DNA of 6,639 bases, taken from positions 1 to 6,639 of the forward strand of contig JAPXLT010000261.1 in NCBI GenBank assembly GCA_033809415.1. Reading direction: 5' to 3'. This DNA is from JAQVUB01 sp033809415. Lineage in GTDB: Bacteria; Verrucomicrobiota; Lentisphaeria; Oligosphaerales; Oligosphaeraceae. Position numbers and translations under genes: made by a program. This document shows positions 1 through 5,947 of this stretch, one piece after another. The stretch's first letter is position 1. Every line of letters starts with the position of its first letter. Below the pieces are notes generated by a model. That model did not search any database, had not been told where the DNA came from, and was given only the letters and a program-made list of their open reading frames with translations.

Positions 1-12
1 CCCATCCGCAAA

Positions 13-25
13 GCCCTGAAAGGGC
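13..25. repeat. Short hairpin with GAA loop
   Basis: A 5-bp perfect stem (GCCCT/AGGGC) closes a GAA loop. A second hairpin at 110-126 has the same loop with a different stem. This suggests a family of small hairpin modules rather than chance, although 5 bp alone is weak. No gene is nearby on the left, so any role is unknown. Confidence 0.5.
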
Positions 26-90
26 GAGACATAGGAACTATCCACAGCGTAATTTCTATCCAAAATCTTTACACAACAAGAAGTTAGGTG

Positions 91-169
91 AAAGAATGAA
101 AACGCCCTGCCAGGCTGAAAGCCTGGGGTAAGCATGGGTAAACGCCTACGGCGTAATGCGTTATGCCGT
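91..169 (+). repeat. Composite hairpin repeat, copy 1 (module Z)
   Basis: This is a dispersed intergenic repeat whose second copy lies at 6320-6427. It begins with an A-rich word and AACGCCCTG (91-109, 18 of 19 bases shared with 6320-6338). A hairpin CCAGGCT-GAA-AGCCTGG follows at 110-126. The stretch 133-157 (starting CATGGGTAAACGCC) is identical over 25 bases to 6391-6415. It ends in a 9-bp stem at 148-156/161-169 closing a TGCG loop, with one G-T pair. The second copy keeps the inner 7 bp of this stem (GGCGTAA/TTATGCC) but has a different loop. No coding potential is credible here. Confidence 0.75.
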
Positions 170-207
170 AAGCCGACCGATTCGAGCAACCTGCATCCCC
201 CCTTTTG

Positions 208-263
208 CACATGGGAACGTTCGGGCATGTGATGGCAAACATCAATCACAACCGGGACGGTTG
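208..263. repeat. Overlapping hairpin cluster
   Basis: Three short inverted repeats follow each other: CACATG (208-213) with CATGTG (226-231), TGTGAT (228-233) with ATCACA (245-250), and CAACC (249-253) with GGTTG (259-263). The first two share bases 228-231 and so are mutually exclusive folds. They could be unrelated relics of hairpin repeats or part of a structured RNA. Individual stems are only 5-6 bp. Confidence 0.35.
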
Positions 264-279
264 CGCTACTTTTTAAGCC

Positions 280-356
280 GCGTGCAAGCTCATCCGTCAA
301 AGCAGCAACCCTATAAAAAATTTTCGGGGCATTTCGTGTTTTTCGTTGTTCAAAAA
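280..356 (-). repeat. Dispersed 3'-end repeat (module Y), copy downstream of the large hydrolase gene
   Basis: In the direction of the large gene (minus strand) this copy starts 17 nt after the stop. It has a T-tract, then AACAACGAA (complement of 342-350), then ACACGAA, CGAAAATTTT, TATAGGGTTGCTGC and TTTGACGGATG. Related copies lie at 4853-4982 and 6468-6523, with partial copies at 4633-4668 and 6177-6240. The plus-strand block CATCCGTCAAAGCAGCAACC (291-310) differs from 4867-4886 at only two or three positions. The position after the stop suggests a termination or mRNA 3'-end role, but no strong GC stem followed by a U-tract is visible, so this is unproven. Confidence 0.7.
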
Positions 357-367
357 GAATTCTTCCG

Positions 368-3300
368 TTACTGTTGTTGTTCTGCGTTGTTTCTTTGTAA
401 AAGGCATTCCTGATATTTATGTACCATTGCTTTTTTGTCGAAGTAATGTCCATAATATCTGACTGCGTCAATCTGCCCCTTGAAGAGATCAGCTCTGATG
501 TGATGATGGGTTCCCAGAAACAGTCTTACATTGCTGTCACTAATGCCATCGAGTGCATTGATGTGAAAGAGCGGTCCGGACTCCCTGGTTATTTTTTCGC
601 CGTTGACATAAAATTCCGCGACATTCCTGTTCCAGGTGAAGGCCAGGTGTGTCCATTGATCGAATTCGACTTGGGGGCCGGTAATGCTGTCACTTTTGGC
701 AAAATCGTAGAAGCTGGCATACCACCTGCCGTTATCCATCCCTACTTTGATCCATTCATTGGTCATTACCATTTGCTTGTTTTCCGCCAGTGAAGAGTCA
801 GGGCGCACCCAGCATTCGATGGTACCCTCGTACAGCGGGGTTTTCGGTACTTTCAGGTAATAAAGCGCAAATGCCCCGTCGGCGGCAAAATGCAGGGCAC
901 CGTCCACGGCTTTCAGCCCGTCAATCAATTTGCCGTGATTCTGACGTCCTGACTCATCAACGATAAGACCGTCGTTACGTTGCTCGGTGAAATCGCTTTT
1001 CAGCAGCAGGCCATGATTGGCATTGAACTCTTCGAAGAATCCGCCTTTGCGGGTAATTTCGGCATTGCTCAGGGGTGCGGCGGTGAAATCCGGCACTTCG
1101 AGATCGACGACTGCGATTTCGCCCGCCGGCACGTTCAGGGTGAAGACATTGCCTTCCTGCGTGATTTTTTCATTCAGCCTCACTTCCTTGGCCTTGGTGC
1201 CGGGTGGCGCTTCAATGCTTACAGTAGCAGCATATTCGGGGAAGAAATATTCTTTTGTCCGCATCGGGTGCTTGTACACGCCGCGATGATTAAGCAGCAC
1301 CAGCTTCCAGTTTGCGCCATCCATCTTGTTGAAGAGAAAATGTATATTTCCCGACACCTGCACGGGGCACAGCTCCGCCTGCAACCTGAGCAGGAAATCC
1401 TCCAGCCACGGCAATGGCTGTTTTTTGTTTTTCATGTCCAAAAGGAAATAGGGGGTCATGAAGATCACCTGGCCCTGTCCATAGCGGTTTTTGATTATCA
1501 AGGGCATGGAGGCGTCGCCGGCCATCACTTCGCCGGTGATATTTTTTACCTTGCGCACTTTCATGTTATCGATATCGATCCATTCGTCGGCAAGCTCGGC
1601 ACCGATGAATTTTGCATCGGAAAGGAAAGACTGGTGCTGCGCGGCGTTGAGCACCAATGTCCCCCCTTTCTCGACATAATTTTGCATGTTTGCCAGTAAC
1701 TCTTCAGAAAAGCGCACATTTCCCAACAGCATCGCCAGCGGGTACTTAAACAATTCCTCGAGAGTGACCACGCCGGATGGCGGATTGGCGAAATAAAGGT
1801 CATAGATGTCGCCAAGCCGGGAATTGACCAGGCTCCAGCCCTTGTCCTTCATCAAAGGCCAGCCTTCGCCTCCGTAGTCATGTCCGGGGAATGGGTCAAA
1901 GGCCCTGGTGACATGATGGAACATATAATCCGCATCCTGATAGGGATACATGTACCAGATTTTCCATTCACTGGCATGTTTCCATTCCCAGTTGCCATGA
2001 TAGTAATCAGCAAGAAATAGGATCGGCGCATAGAAACTGCCGCGTTTGCCGGCTTCCGTGCGGCTCCAACGGTACATGTCTTTGACCGCTTCGCCGTTTT
2101 GGGTGAGTGCCCACTGCTTGTTTTCCTTGTTTTCGACTGCCAGCCCCATTGGATCGGTTTCAAACAATTGGAAGCTGGTGCCGGAATAATAGGCGATGTA
2201 CTGGCAGCGTTTGAATGCGGAAGGTGCCAAGCCGAAATCGAGGCCATCGCTCCAAGGCCTGTCAGGGGTAACCAGTTTCAGCGCTTCTTCTTCGGTTAAG
2301 CGGCTTGATGCCGAAGCGCCCAGAGCGTAGGAAGTCTGGTATGCAGCCCACGGTTTTCCATATTGCCTTGCACCGCTTCGAGTGAAACTGAAGATGGTAC
2401 GGTTGTTTGACCACGGTGCTTCGTTCAGCGAGCCGGCCATAGCCAGCGGCACTCCCCATTCATAAAAATACTGTGCAGCAGTCATTCCGCCGCTCATTGC
2501 TCCCAGTTCGCCGAAAAAATCGATGTACTGTTTCCACCAAGCGCGCAAGCTGGCTTCGGCCTCTTCGATGGTGCGGTTATAAGTGGAAACGATCGATGCC
2601 TGCTCAACAAGTTGTTCGCGGAAACGCATAGGGTTGTTGAGCTTCTGGAAAAAATTTGATTCCACTTCGCCGACAATTTGGCCGATGAAGGTATCCGGGA
2701 ATTTGCTGTGCATTTTTGCAATCGAGGCACGGTCGATATTGTTCTTTTTCAGGTAGGGTGTTTTTTGCCTGAAATAAAAATTACGGTCAAGAAATGGCAC
2801 TTTTTTCAATCGTTCCTCGAGCTTGGCAGGTACCTCGAGGAGCTTGTAGAGAGATTGCCGCGACTTGCAACGGATGGTAAAGGAATCCCCCAGCCATGGT
2901 TCGCAAAGCGTCAGTTCCCAGACTTGGTCGTCATCCTTCCTCCGGTAGCAAGCAGAAAGAACGTTGCCTGACGGATCGACTATTTCCAGCTGTGCCAAAG
3001 GAGCGCTGCCACGCCCAGCAGTAGTGATGCGTATCTTTTCCAATGCCTGCGTGGCTTTCTGATGAACCGTTATCTCGAATGCCAGGCCGTCATTGCGTCG
3101 GCGGAAATCGTTGCTGTTCCCAATCACAAAACCGTTGCTCGAGAAGCTCCCATCCTGAATTTTTTCCAGATCGTAAAAAAAGGCGTCTTCTTCTTCGGCA
3201 CTGAATTCCAACATGGCGTCCATAGCGGTGTTTTTGCCATCCCGGAAGATTTCCAGCTCTTTGATTATTGTTTTGCGTAAATCGCCCCTGATTTCTCCTT

Positions 3301-3577
3301 GATTTGCATAGTACAGGTCGATTACATGTCCTGAATTTTGCACAAAATCTTCATTGCTCAATCCTTGCATCGAAAGCCAGCGGGGGGTTAACATTTGCCA
3401 ATAATCTTTTCCGGCATATTGAAAGACCGGCCACTGTACTTGCGTGGCAAGAAGCGGATTGGCAATGAGTCTTCCCGAGCTCGGGAGAAAAGACACCTGG
3501 TCGCCAACGGGCGGAGTTTGGGCAACTGCACACAGGCTCAGGATAACAGCTAAAACAGTAAAAAGACTTTTTTTCAT
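368..3577 (-). CDS. Large secreted hydrolase-like protein with C-terminal LamG domain
   Basis: The protein is 1069 residues and is probably exported to act on polysaccharide or glycoconjugate; the exact family is not recognised. The chosen ATG (3575-3577) begins a classic signal peptide: MKKS, a hydrophobic run, then a likely cut near AVAQ (residues 17-20). GGAG lies 6 nt upstream. An in-frame ATG at 3658 would add 27 residues but has no such support. Residues about 290-550 look like a TIM-barrel hydrolase core: a GEVESNFF strand near 303-310, an NEAPW acid at 386, and ARQYGKPW at 403-410. Residues about 585-735 resemble the Rossmann-like domain following GH42-type barrels (AMLLGN, VEKGGTLVLN, GQGQVIFMTPY). 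A beta-sandwich follows at about 740-830. Residues about 856-1055 are a LamG/concanavalin-like fold (EGTIECWVRP, WTHLAFTWN, GQIDAVRYY), suggesting sugar binding. Catalytic residues are not assigned. The divergent AraC gene is its likely regulator. Confidence 0.85.
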   Translation of the reverse strand: MKKSLFTVLAVILSLCAVAQTPPVGDQVSFLPSSGRLIANPLLATQVQWPVFQYAGKDYWQMLTPRWLSMQGLSNEDFVQNSGHVIDLYYANQGEIRGDLRKTIIKELEIFRDGKNTAMDAMLEFSAEEEDAFFYDLEKIQDGSFSSNGFVIGNSNDFRRRNDGLAFEITVHQKATQALEKIRITTAGRGSAPLAQLEIVDPSGNVLSACYRRKDDDQVWELTLCEPWLGDSFTIRCKSRQSLYKLLEVPAKLEERLKKVPFLDRNFYFRQKTPYLKKNNIDRASIAKMHSKFPDTFIGQIVGEVESNFFQKLNNPMRFREQLVEQASIVSTYNRTIEEAEASLRAWWKQYIDFFGELGAMSGGMTAAQYFYEWGVPLAMAGSLNEAPWSNNRTIFSFTRSGARQYGKPWAAYQTSYALGASASSRLTEEEALKLVTPDRPWSDGLDFGLAPSAFKRCQYIAYYSGTSFQLFETDPMGLAVENKENKQWALTQNGEAVKDMYRWSRTEAGKRGSFYAPILFLADYYHGNWEWKHASEWKIWYMYPYQDADYMFHHVTRAFDPFPGHDYGGEGWPLMKDKGWSLVNSRLGDIYDLYFANPPSGVVTLEELFKYPLAMLLGNVRFSEELLANMQNYVEKGGTLVLNAAQHQSFLSDAKFIGAELADEWIDIDNMKVRKVKNITGEVMAGDASMPLIIKNRYGQGQVIFMTPYFLLDMKNKKQPLPWLEDFLLRLQAELCPVQVSGNIHFLFNKMDGANWKLVLLNHRGVYKHPMRTKEYFFPEYAATVSIEAPPGTKAKEVRLNEKITQEGNVFTLNVPAGEIAVVDLEVPDFTAAPLSNAEITRKGGFFEEFNANHGLLLKSDFTEQRNDGLIVDESGRQNHGKLIDGLKAVDGALHFAADGAFALYYLKVPKTPLYEGTIECWVRPDSSLAENKQMVMTNEWIKVGMDNGRWYASFYDFAKSDSITGPQVEFDQWTHLAFTWNRNVAEFYVNGEKITRESGPLFHINALDGISDSNVRLFLGTHHHIRADLFKGQIDAVRYYGHYFDKKAMVHKYQECLLQRNNAEQQQ

Positions 3578-3583
3578 GACCAG

Positions 3584-3587
3584 CTCC
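3584..3587 (-). promoter_or_regulatory. Ribosome binding site that fixes the hydrolase start
   Basis: GGAG on the minus strand lies 6 nt before the ATG at 3577. This is ideal spacing, and it supports the start that gives a signal peptide over the upstream in-frame ATGs at 3589 and 3658. Confidence 0.75.
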
Positions 3588-3629
3588 ATAAGTTTATCAG
3601 GTTCTGCAAAAAAAGCTGTCTCATGGTAT

Positions 3630-3658
3630 AGTATAACTATCAAGAAAATATAAAACAA
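3630..3658 (-). promoter_or_regulatory. Sigma-70-type promoter for the large hydrolase gene
   Basis: On the minus strand, TTGTTT (3658-3653) and TATACT (3635-3630) are separated by exactly 17 bp. This predicts a transcript start near 3623 and a leader of about 46 nt. The -10 lies within a small inverted repeat, ATAGT-N3-ACTAT (3628-3640), that could be an additional operator. The -35 overlaps the first TAAAACA half-site, as expected for a promoter activated by an AraC-type protein. Confidence 0.6.
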
Positions 3659-3700
3659 GTGATTTTAGTCAGTAAAACATGGTGAAAAAGTCATAAAACA
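3651..3700 (+). promoter_or_regulatory. Three phased TAAAACA direct repeats, candidate AraC-type operator
   Basis: TAAAACA occurs at 3651-3657, 3673-3679 and 3694-3700, with start-to-start distances of 22 and 21 bp. The last two extend to TAAAACAT and are each preceded by AGTCA. AraC/XylS regulators typically bind tandem direct half-sites about two helical turns (21 bp) apart, so this fits the adjacent regulator well. The first site overlaps the -35 of the hydrolase promoter. The last ends 20 nt before the regulator's ATG, which also allows autoregulation. Which protein binds is inferred. Confidence 0.6.
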
Positions 3701-3706
3701 TCGACA

Positions 3707-3712
3707 AAAGGA
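3707..3712 (+). promoter_or_regulatory. Ribosome binding site of the AraC-type gene
   Basis: AAAGGA sits 8 nt before the ATG at 3721, supporting that start. No equally convincing plus-strand promoter was found upstream. Confidence 0.6.
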
Positions 3713-3720
3713 CAATTCTC

Positions 3721-4617
3721 ATGGCGCCGGTAAGTTTAACCAGCAAGTCCCGCTTTAACAACCGTCTTGTCCCTTATGTGCGTGGTGATTCCACCAGTTG
3801 GCTGCCATTATGTTCATCCCAGCCCTTCCTTTGGCTGTCACGTCTCGCTGACAACAATTATTGGCCACGAGGATACTGGATCATTCATGACGAGGCCGAT
3901 TATTTTTCTTTACAGATTGTCTTGGAGGGCGAACTGGATGTCACAAAAGATGGCAGGCGGTACTGCGTTTCTGCCGGTGAGGCGATTGTCATTCCCCCCG
4001 GCACCGTTAAGCTTGCTACTGGTGCCGCCGGGAAATGCCTGAAAAGATACATTATTTTCAGCGGGCAGATTCTATCCGCCTTCAAACACGAGTTGAATTT
4101 TGACACAGTGAATGTCATAACGCAGTTTTGCAGCGAGAAGTTTGACCGCCTGTTTAGCAGGGCTTTTCAGCTTAGTTCCTTGGGCGAAGTAAAGGATGCC
4201 GAGGAATTCTCGACGCTTGCTTTCGCCATCATCCTGTATACTGCCGGAAAACTGCAAAAGTCCTCCTTGCCGCCGTCTATTGTCGCCTGCCGGGAATACA
4301 TTGAAAACAATATTGCCAAGAAAATTACTGTGGACGAACTTGCCCGGGTCGCCTGCTGCTCGAAAAGCACTTTGAAATGGCAGTTCAATAAATATTTCAA
4401 TATGAGTCCCGGGCGTTATCTGACTGGTATCCGTCTTGATTACGCAAGCCGGCTGATGAAAGATAGTACCTTGCCATTAAGCGTGAAGCAGATCGCCGCC
4501 CGTTGTGGATACGAAAATCCACTCTATTTCTCAAAAGTATTCAAGACACACTTTGATTGTCAGCCAAGCCAATACAAGAAAAAAATCCGTAGCGCGATGA
4601 ACGCCGAAAACCCCTGA
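3721..4617 (+). CDS. AraC/XylS-family transcriptional regulator
   Basis: This is a 298-residue DNA-binding regulator of the usual AraC family length. Residues about 45-115 form a cupin-like sensor: a YFSLQIVLEGELDV strand pair, then GEAIVIPPGTVKL, the typical turn and PPG of AraC_binding domains. Residues about 186-290 are the double helix-turn-helix. The first HTH is near 203-224 (VDELARVACCSKSTLKWQF). The second is near 253-275, ending in the family signature AARCGYENPLYFSKVFKTHF, with PSQYKKK at 282-288. The sensor probably binds a sugar derived from the substrate of the divergent exported protein, whose promoter it would activate; the ligand is not deducible. The 143-bp shared upstream region carries phased direct repeats that suit this family. 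The gene is intact. Confidence 0.93.
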   Translation: MAPVSLTSKSRFNNRLVPYVRGDSTSWLPLCSSQPFLWLSRLADNNYWPRGYWIIHDEADYFSLQIVLEGELDVTKDGRRYCVSAGEAIVIPPGTVKLATGAAGKCLKRYIIFSGQILSAFKHELNFDTVNVITQFCSEKFDRLFSRAFQLSSLGEVKDAEEFSTLAFAIILYTAGKLQKSSLPPSIVACREYIENNIAKKITVDELARVACCSKSTLKWQFNKYFNMSPGRYLTGIRLDYASRLMKDSTLPLSVKQIAARCGYENPLYFSKVFKTHFDCQPSQYKKKIRSAMNAENP

Positions 4618-4632
4618 GAATACTCGTTAATG

Positions 4633-4668
4633 CTTTTTTAACAACGAACAGGCACGAAAATTTTTCGT
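4633..4668 (+). terminator. 3'-end element after the AraC-type gene (partial module Y)
   Basis: Starting 15 nt after the stop there is a C followed by six T, then AACAACGAA (4640-4648), then CAGGCACGAAAATTTTTCGT. The last part contains the perfect hairpin ACGAAAA-T-TTTTCGT (4654-4668). The same T-tract and AACAACGAA follow the two other long genes here. A role in transcript ending is inferred from position. The stem is AT-rich with a one-base loop, so it may not be a standard Rho-independent terminator. Confidence 0.45.
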
Positions 4669-4675
4669 ACTATCA

Positions 4676-4711
4676 CCCAGAATCTTCTTTTTTGTGAAAG
4701 ATTTTTCTGGG
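4676..4711 (+). terminator. Bulged stem-loop downstream of the AraC-type gene
   Basis: CCCAGA (4676-4681) pairs with TCTGGG (4706-4711), and ATCTT (4682-4686) pairs with AAGAT (4698-4702), leaving a 3-nt bulge and an 11-nt loop. It lies 58 nt after the stop. The base is followed by A rather than T on the plus strand, so a Rho-independent terminator is doubtful in either orientation. It could instead be a structured part of module X. Confidence 0.4.
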
Positions 4712-4781
4712 AAAAAAGCTTTAAGTCATTGGCATACAGCCCTTTTAAGGTACTGCCAATTCCTGTCTTTTTTCTCCGATC
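4684..4781 (+). repeat. Dispersed repeat module X, copy 1
   Basis: The segment aligns with 6535-6639 over its length with scattered differences. Shared blocks include AAAGATTTTTCTGG, AAGTCATTG, CTTTTAAGGTAC and CTGTCTTTTTTCTCCGA. Neither copy encodes a plausible protein. It is followed here by the GATC array; the second copy runs off the window just as the equivalent array would begin. Confidence 0.75.
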
Positions 4782-4832
4782 AATCGGGCCGATCTACTTG
4801 ATCCGTCCGATCCGACTGATCAGTCGGAGAAA
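4771..4832. repeat. GATC array inside an inverted repeat
   Basis: TTTCTCCGA (4771-4779) is the exact reverse complement of TCGGAGAAA (4824-4832). Between them GATC recurs at 4778, 4791, 4800, 4809 and 4818, the last four exactly 9 bp apart. An 18-bp perfect palindrome (TCCGACTGA/TCAGTCGGA) occupies 4811-4828, and a smaller one (CCGAT-CA-ATCGG) occupies 4776-4787. The segment can fold in several alternative ways. Function is unknown. GATC is also a Dam-type methylation site, but whether this organism has such a methylase cannot be seen. Confidence 0.7.
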
Positions 4833-4852
4833 CCAATAGGCCAGATCATAAA

Positions 4853-4982
4853 TTCGCGTGCCATTCCATCCGTCGAAGCAGCGACCCTACAAAATTTTCC
4901 GCGCTTTCCGTGCTTTCCGTGGACAAAAAAAATAGGTTGTGGGCGTCAGCCCACGCCAAGCCTGTTCGTGTATTTCGTTGTT
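4853..4982 (-). repeat. Dispersed 3'-end repeat (module Y), longest copy
   Basis: Read in the direction of the S24 regulator gene, this begins 14 nt after its stop with a T-tract and AACAACGAA (complement of 4974-4982). It continues through ACACGAACAGG, CTTGGCGTGG, a GC hairpin, ACAACCTATTTTTTTTG, CACGGAAAGCGCGGAAAATTTT, TAGGGTCGCTGC and GACGGATGGAATGGCACGCG. It is the fullest of the copies and links the parts seen separately elsewhere: the AACAACGAA end shared with 333-356, the CTTGGCGTGG-to-GGAAAATTT part shared with 6177-6240, and the ATGGCACGC end shared with 6468-6523. It contains the tandem CTTTCCGTG words at 4904-4920. Confidence 0.75.
4924..4954 (-). terminator. Probable terminator of the S24-type regulator gene
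   Basis: On the minus strand a 6-bp GC-rich stem, GTGGGC-TGAC-GCCCAC (4954-4939), is followed after six bases by eight T (4931-4924, apart from the first). It lies 42 nt past the stop codon. Stem and T-run resemble a Rho-independent terminator, although the gap before the T-run is longer than usual. The hairpin is embedded in module Y. Confidence 0.45.
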
Positions 4983-4996
4983 AAAAACAGTGCCTC

Positions 4997-5713
4997 TCAA
5001 GACCGTTCATATTTTTCCAGCGCCCGAAGCAGTCCGCGCTCCCGCATCGCCCTGAGGATCATCGCTTCATCCCGCATCGACTGAATGACTTTATAGACCG
5101 TTTTGACATAGGCGTTGCCTTTGATGTCAAACTGATAGGTATGCCTCTCATCGCCATCCAGGCTCGCCAGCGTGATCTTTTTGCTCCCCTCATAAAAAAT
5201 CCGGAAGACGACTTCGCCGCTTTCCAGCACCGCTATCACCGGATCCCCGCTTGACAGCCGGATGTTCGGGCGTACCAGCAGGATCGTCCCAGCCGGATAC
5301 CAGGGCAGCATCGAATCACCGACGATCTCGATGGCAAAATCACCAGGACGCCCCATGGAGAAAGACACCAGCTTCTCCGGATTGTCAATGGCATATTCCG
5401 CTATCGGCAAATAAAAAAACTGATGCGCCTCCGAAACAACCTCCGACGATATCACAGGAAACTGCCCGAAAGAGACTTTCACCGGAGACGTGTTGCCACG
5501 AATAACCATCGGACGCTCATCAATCTCAGGAAAATATTGGCATAACTTCTCCCAGGTGTCCGCCTGCACACTCTTTACCGTCCCATTCAAATATTTGAAA
5601 ATATAGCTGGGATTGATACCGATCTTCCGGGCCAACGCAGCCGTTTTGTTCCCATTCCTCTTCAACTCATTTCGCAGCAAGCTAATCAGACGTGGAGTGA
5701 TTTTATAAGTCAT
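4997..5713 (-). CDS. HTH plus S24/LexA-like regulator, probably not self-cleaving
   Basis: The protein is 238 residues and cytoplasmic. Residues about 5-60 form a Cro/XRE-like helix-turn-helix (ELKRNGNKTAALARKIGINP, then SYIFKYLNG). Residues about 98-212 are an S24 LexA/phage-repressor C-terminal domain with the GDSM serine motif (Ser134) and the following GTILLVRP strand. The usual general-base lysine (GE-x-x-VK in LexA) aligns with Arg171 in GEVVFRIF. No Ala-Gly or Cys-Gly cleavage pair is present in residues 60-130. The S24 domain may therefore serve for dimerisation or sensing rather than autocleavage. A tail of about 25 charged residues follows the fold. It is divergent from a small RHH-like gene, suggesting a paired regulatory switch, possibly of phage or mobile-element origin. 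The start has only a weak ribosome site; it is kept because the HTH begins right after it. Confidence 0.88.
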   Translation of the reverse strand: MTYKITPRLISLLRNELKRNGNKTAALARKIGINPSYIFKYLNGTVKSVQADTWEKLCQYFPEIDERPMVIRGNTSPVKVSFGQFPVISSEVVSEAHQFFYLPIAEYAIDNPEKLVSFSMGRPGDFAIEIVGDSMLPWYPAGTILLVRPNIRLSSGDPVIAVLESGEVVFRIFYEGSKKITLASLDGDERHTYQFDIKGNAYVKTVYKVIQSMRDEAMILRAMRERGLLRALEKYERS

Positions 5714-5798
5714 ATCAGAATTACCATCTCAAAAAGTTCACTGGTCAGATGAAGTAAAATACTTGCTTGCAGTGAGTTTCCCCATGATAAACGCACCT

Positions 5799-5827
5799 AA
5801 TATAACGCACGCTGATCATTTTTCCAA
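5799..5827 (-). promoter_or_regulatory. Promoter of the S24-type regulator gene
   Basis: On the minus strand, TTGGAA (5827-5822) and TATATT (5804-5799) are 17 bp apart. This predicts a start near 5792 and a leader of about 79 nt. The -35 is bracketed by two TGATCA sites (5813-5818 and 5842-5847), which would suit autorepression. Confidence 0.55.
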
Positions 5828-5847
5828 AAAGCAAAAATAATTGATCA
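5813..5847. promoter_or_regulatory. Paired TGATCA sites, candidate operator
   Basis: TGATCA followed by a T-run (5813-5823) faces an A-run followed by TGATCA (5834-5847). The two 6-bp palindromes start 29 bp apart and flank the -35 of the S24-regulator promoter. Binding by the S24 protein or the RHH protein is inferred only from location. Confidence 0.4.
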
Positions 5848-5856
5848 AAAGACACT

Positions 5857-5910
5857 TGCATATCATGCCCCGTGCATTATTTTATCTGCAAATATTTCAT
5901 GCGCCGTGCA
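5857..5910. promoter_or_regulatory. ATGC-N4-TGCA motifs upstream of the RHH gene
   Basis: CATGCCCCGTGCA (5864-5876) and CATGCGCCGTGCA (5898-5910) match at 12 of 13 bases and start 34 bp apart. Each has the form ATGC-N4-TGCA. An extra TGCA at 5857 precedes the first with the same 4-nt spacing. A third ATGC-N4-TGCA lies just after the small gene (6117-6128). These are plausible operator sites for one of the two divergent regulators. Confidence 0.45.
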
Positions 5911-5936
5911 CATTTATAAAAAACTCGGCGGGATGC

Positions 5937-5941
5937 AGGAG
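5937..5941 (+). promoter_or_regulatory. Ribosome binding site that decides the RHH gene start
   Basis: AGGAG lies 6 nt before the ATG at 5948. Two other in-frame starts, GTG 5906 and ATG 5933, have no comparable site, so 5948 is preferred. Confidence 0.7.
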
Positions 5942-5947
5942 ATCAGC

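Noticed and set aside
156..413. 85-codon plus-strand open frame
   Set aside because: It runs through hairpin repeats into the 3' end of the large gene, has no ribosome site, and its translation looks like no known protein.
419..793. 124-codon plus-strand frame
   Set aside because: It is antisense to the LamG-encoding region with no supporting start signals.
980..1699. 239-codon plus-strand open frame inside the large gene
   Set aside because: It is antisense to a gene with clear domains; the long open frame results from that gene's codon pattern, and the translation shows no fold signature.
3577..3658. Upstream ATG at 3658 as the start of the large gene
   Set aside because: It would put 27 residues before a perfect signal peptide, sits on the predicted -35 element, and lacks a ribosome site.
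4771..4832. CRISPR-like array or iteron origin
   Set aside because: The 9-bp GATC period is too short for CRISPR, and there are no cas genes, replication initiator or AT-rich unwinding region of the usual type.
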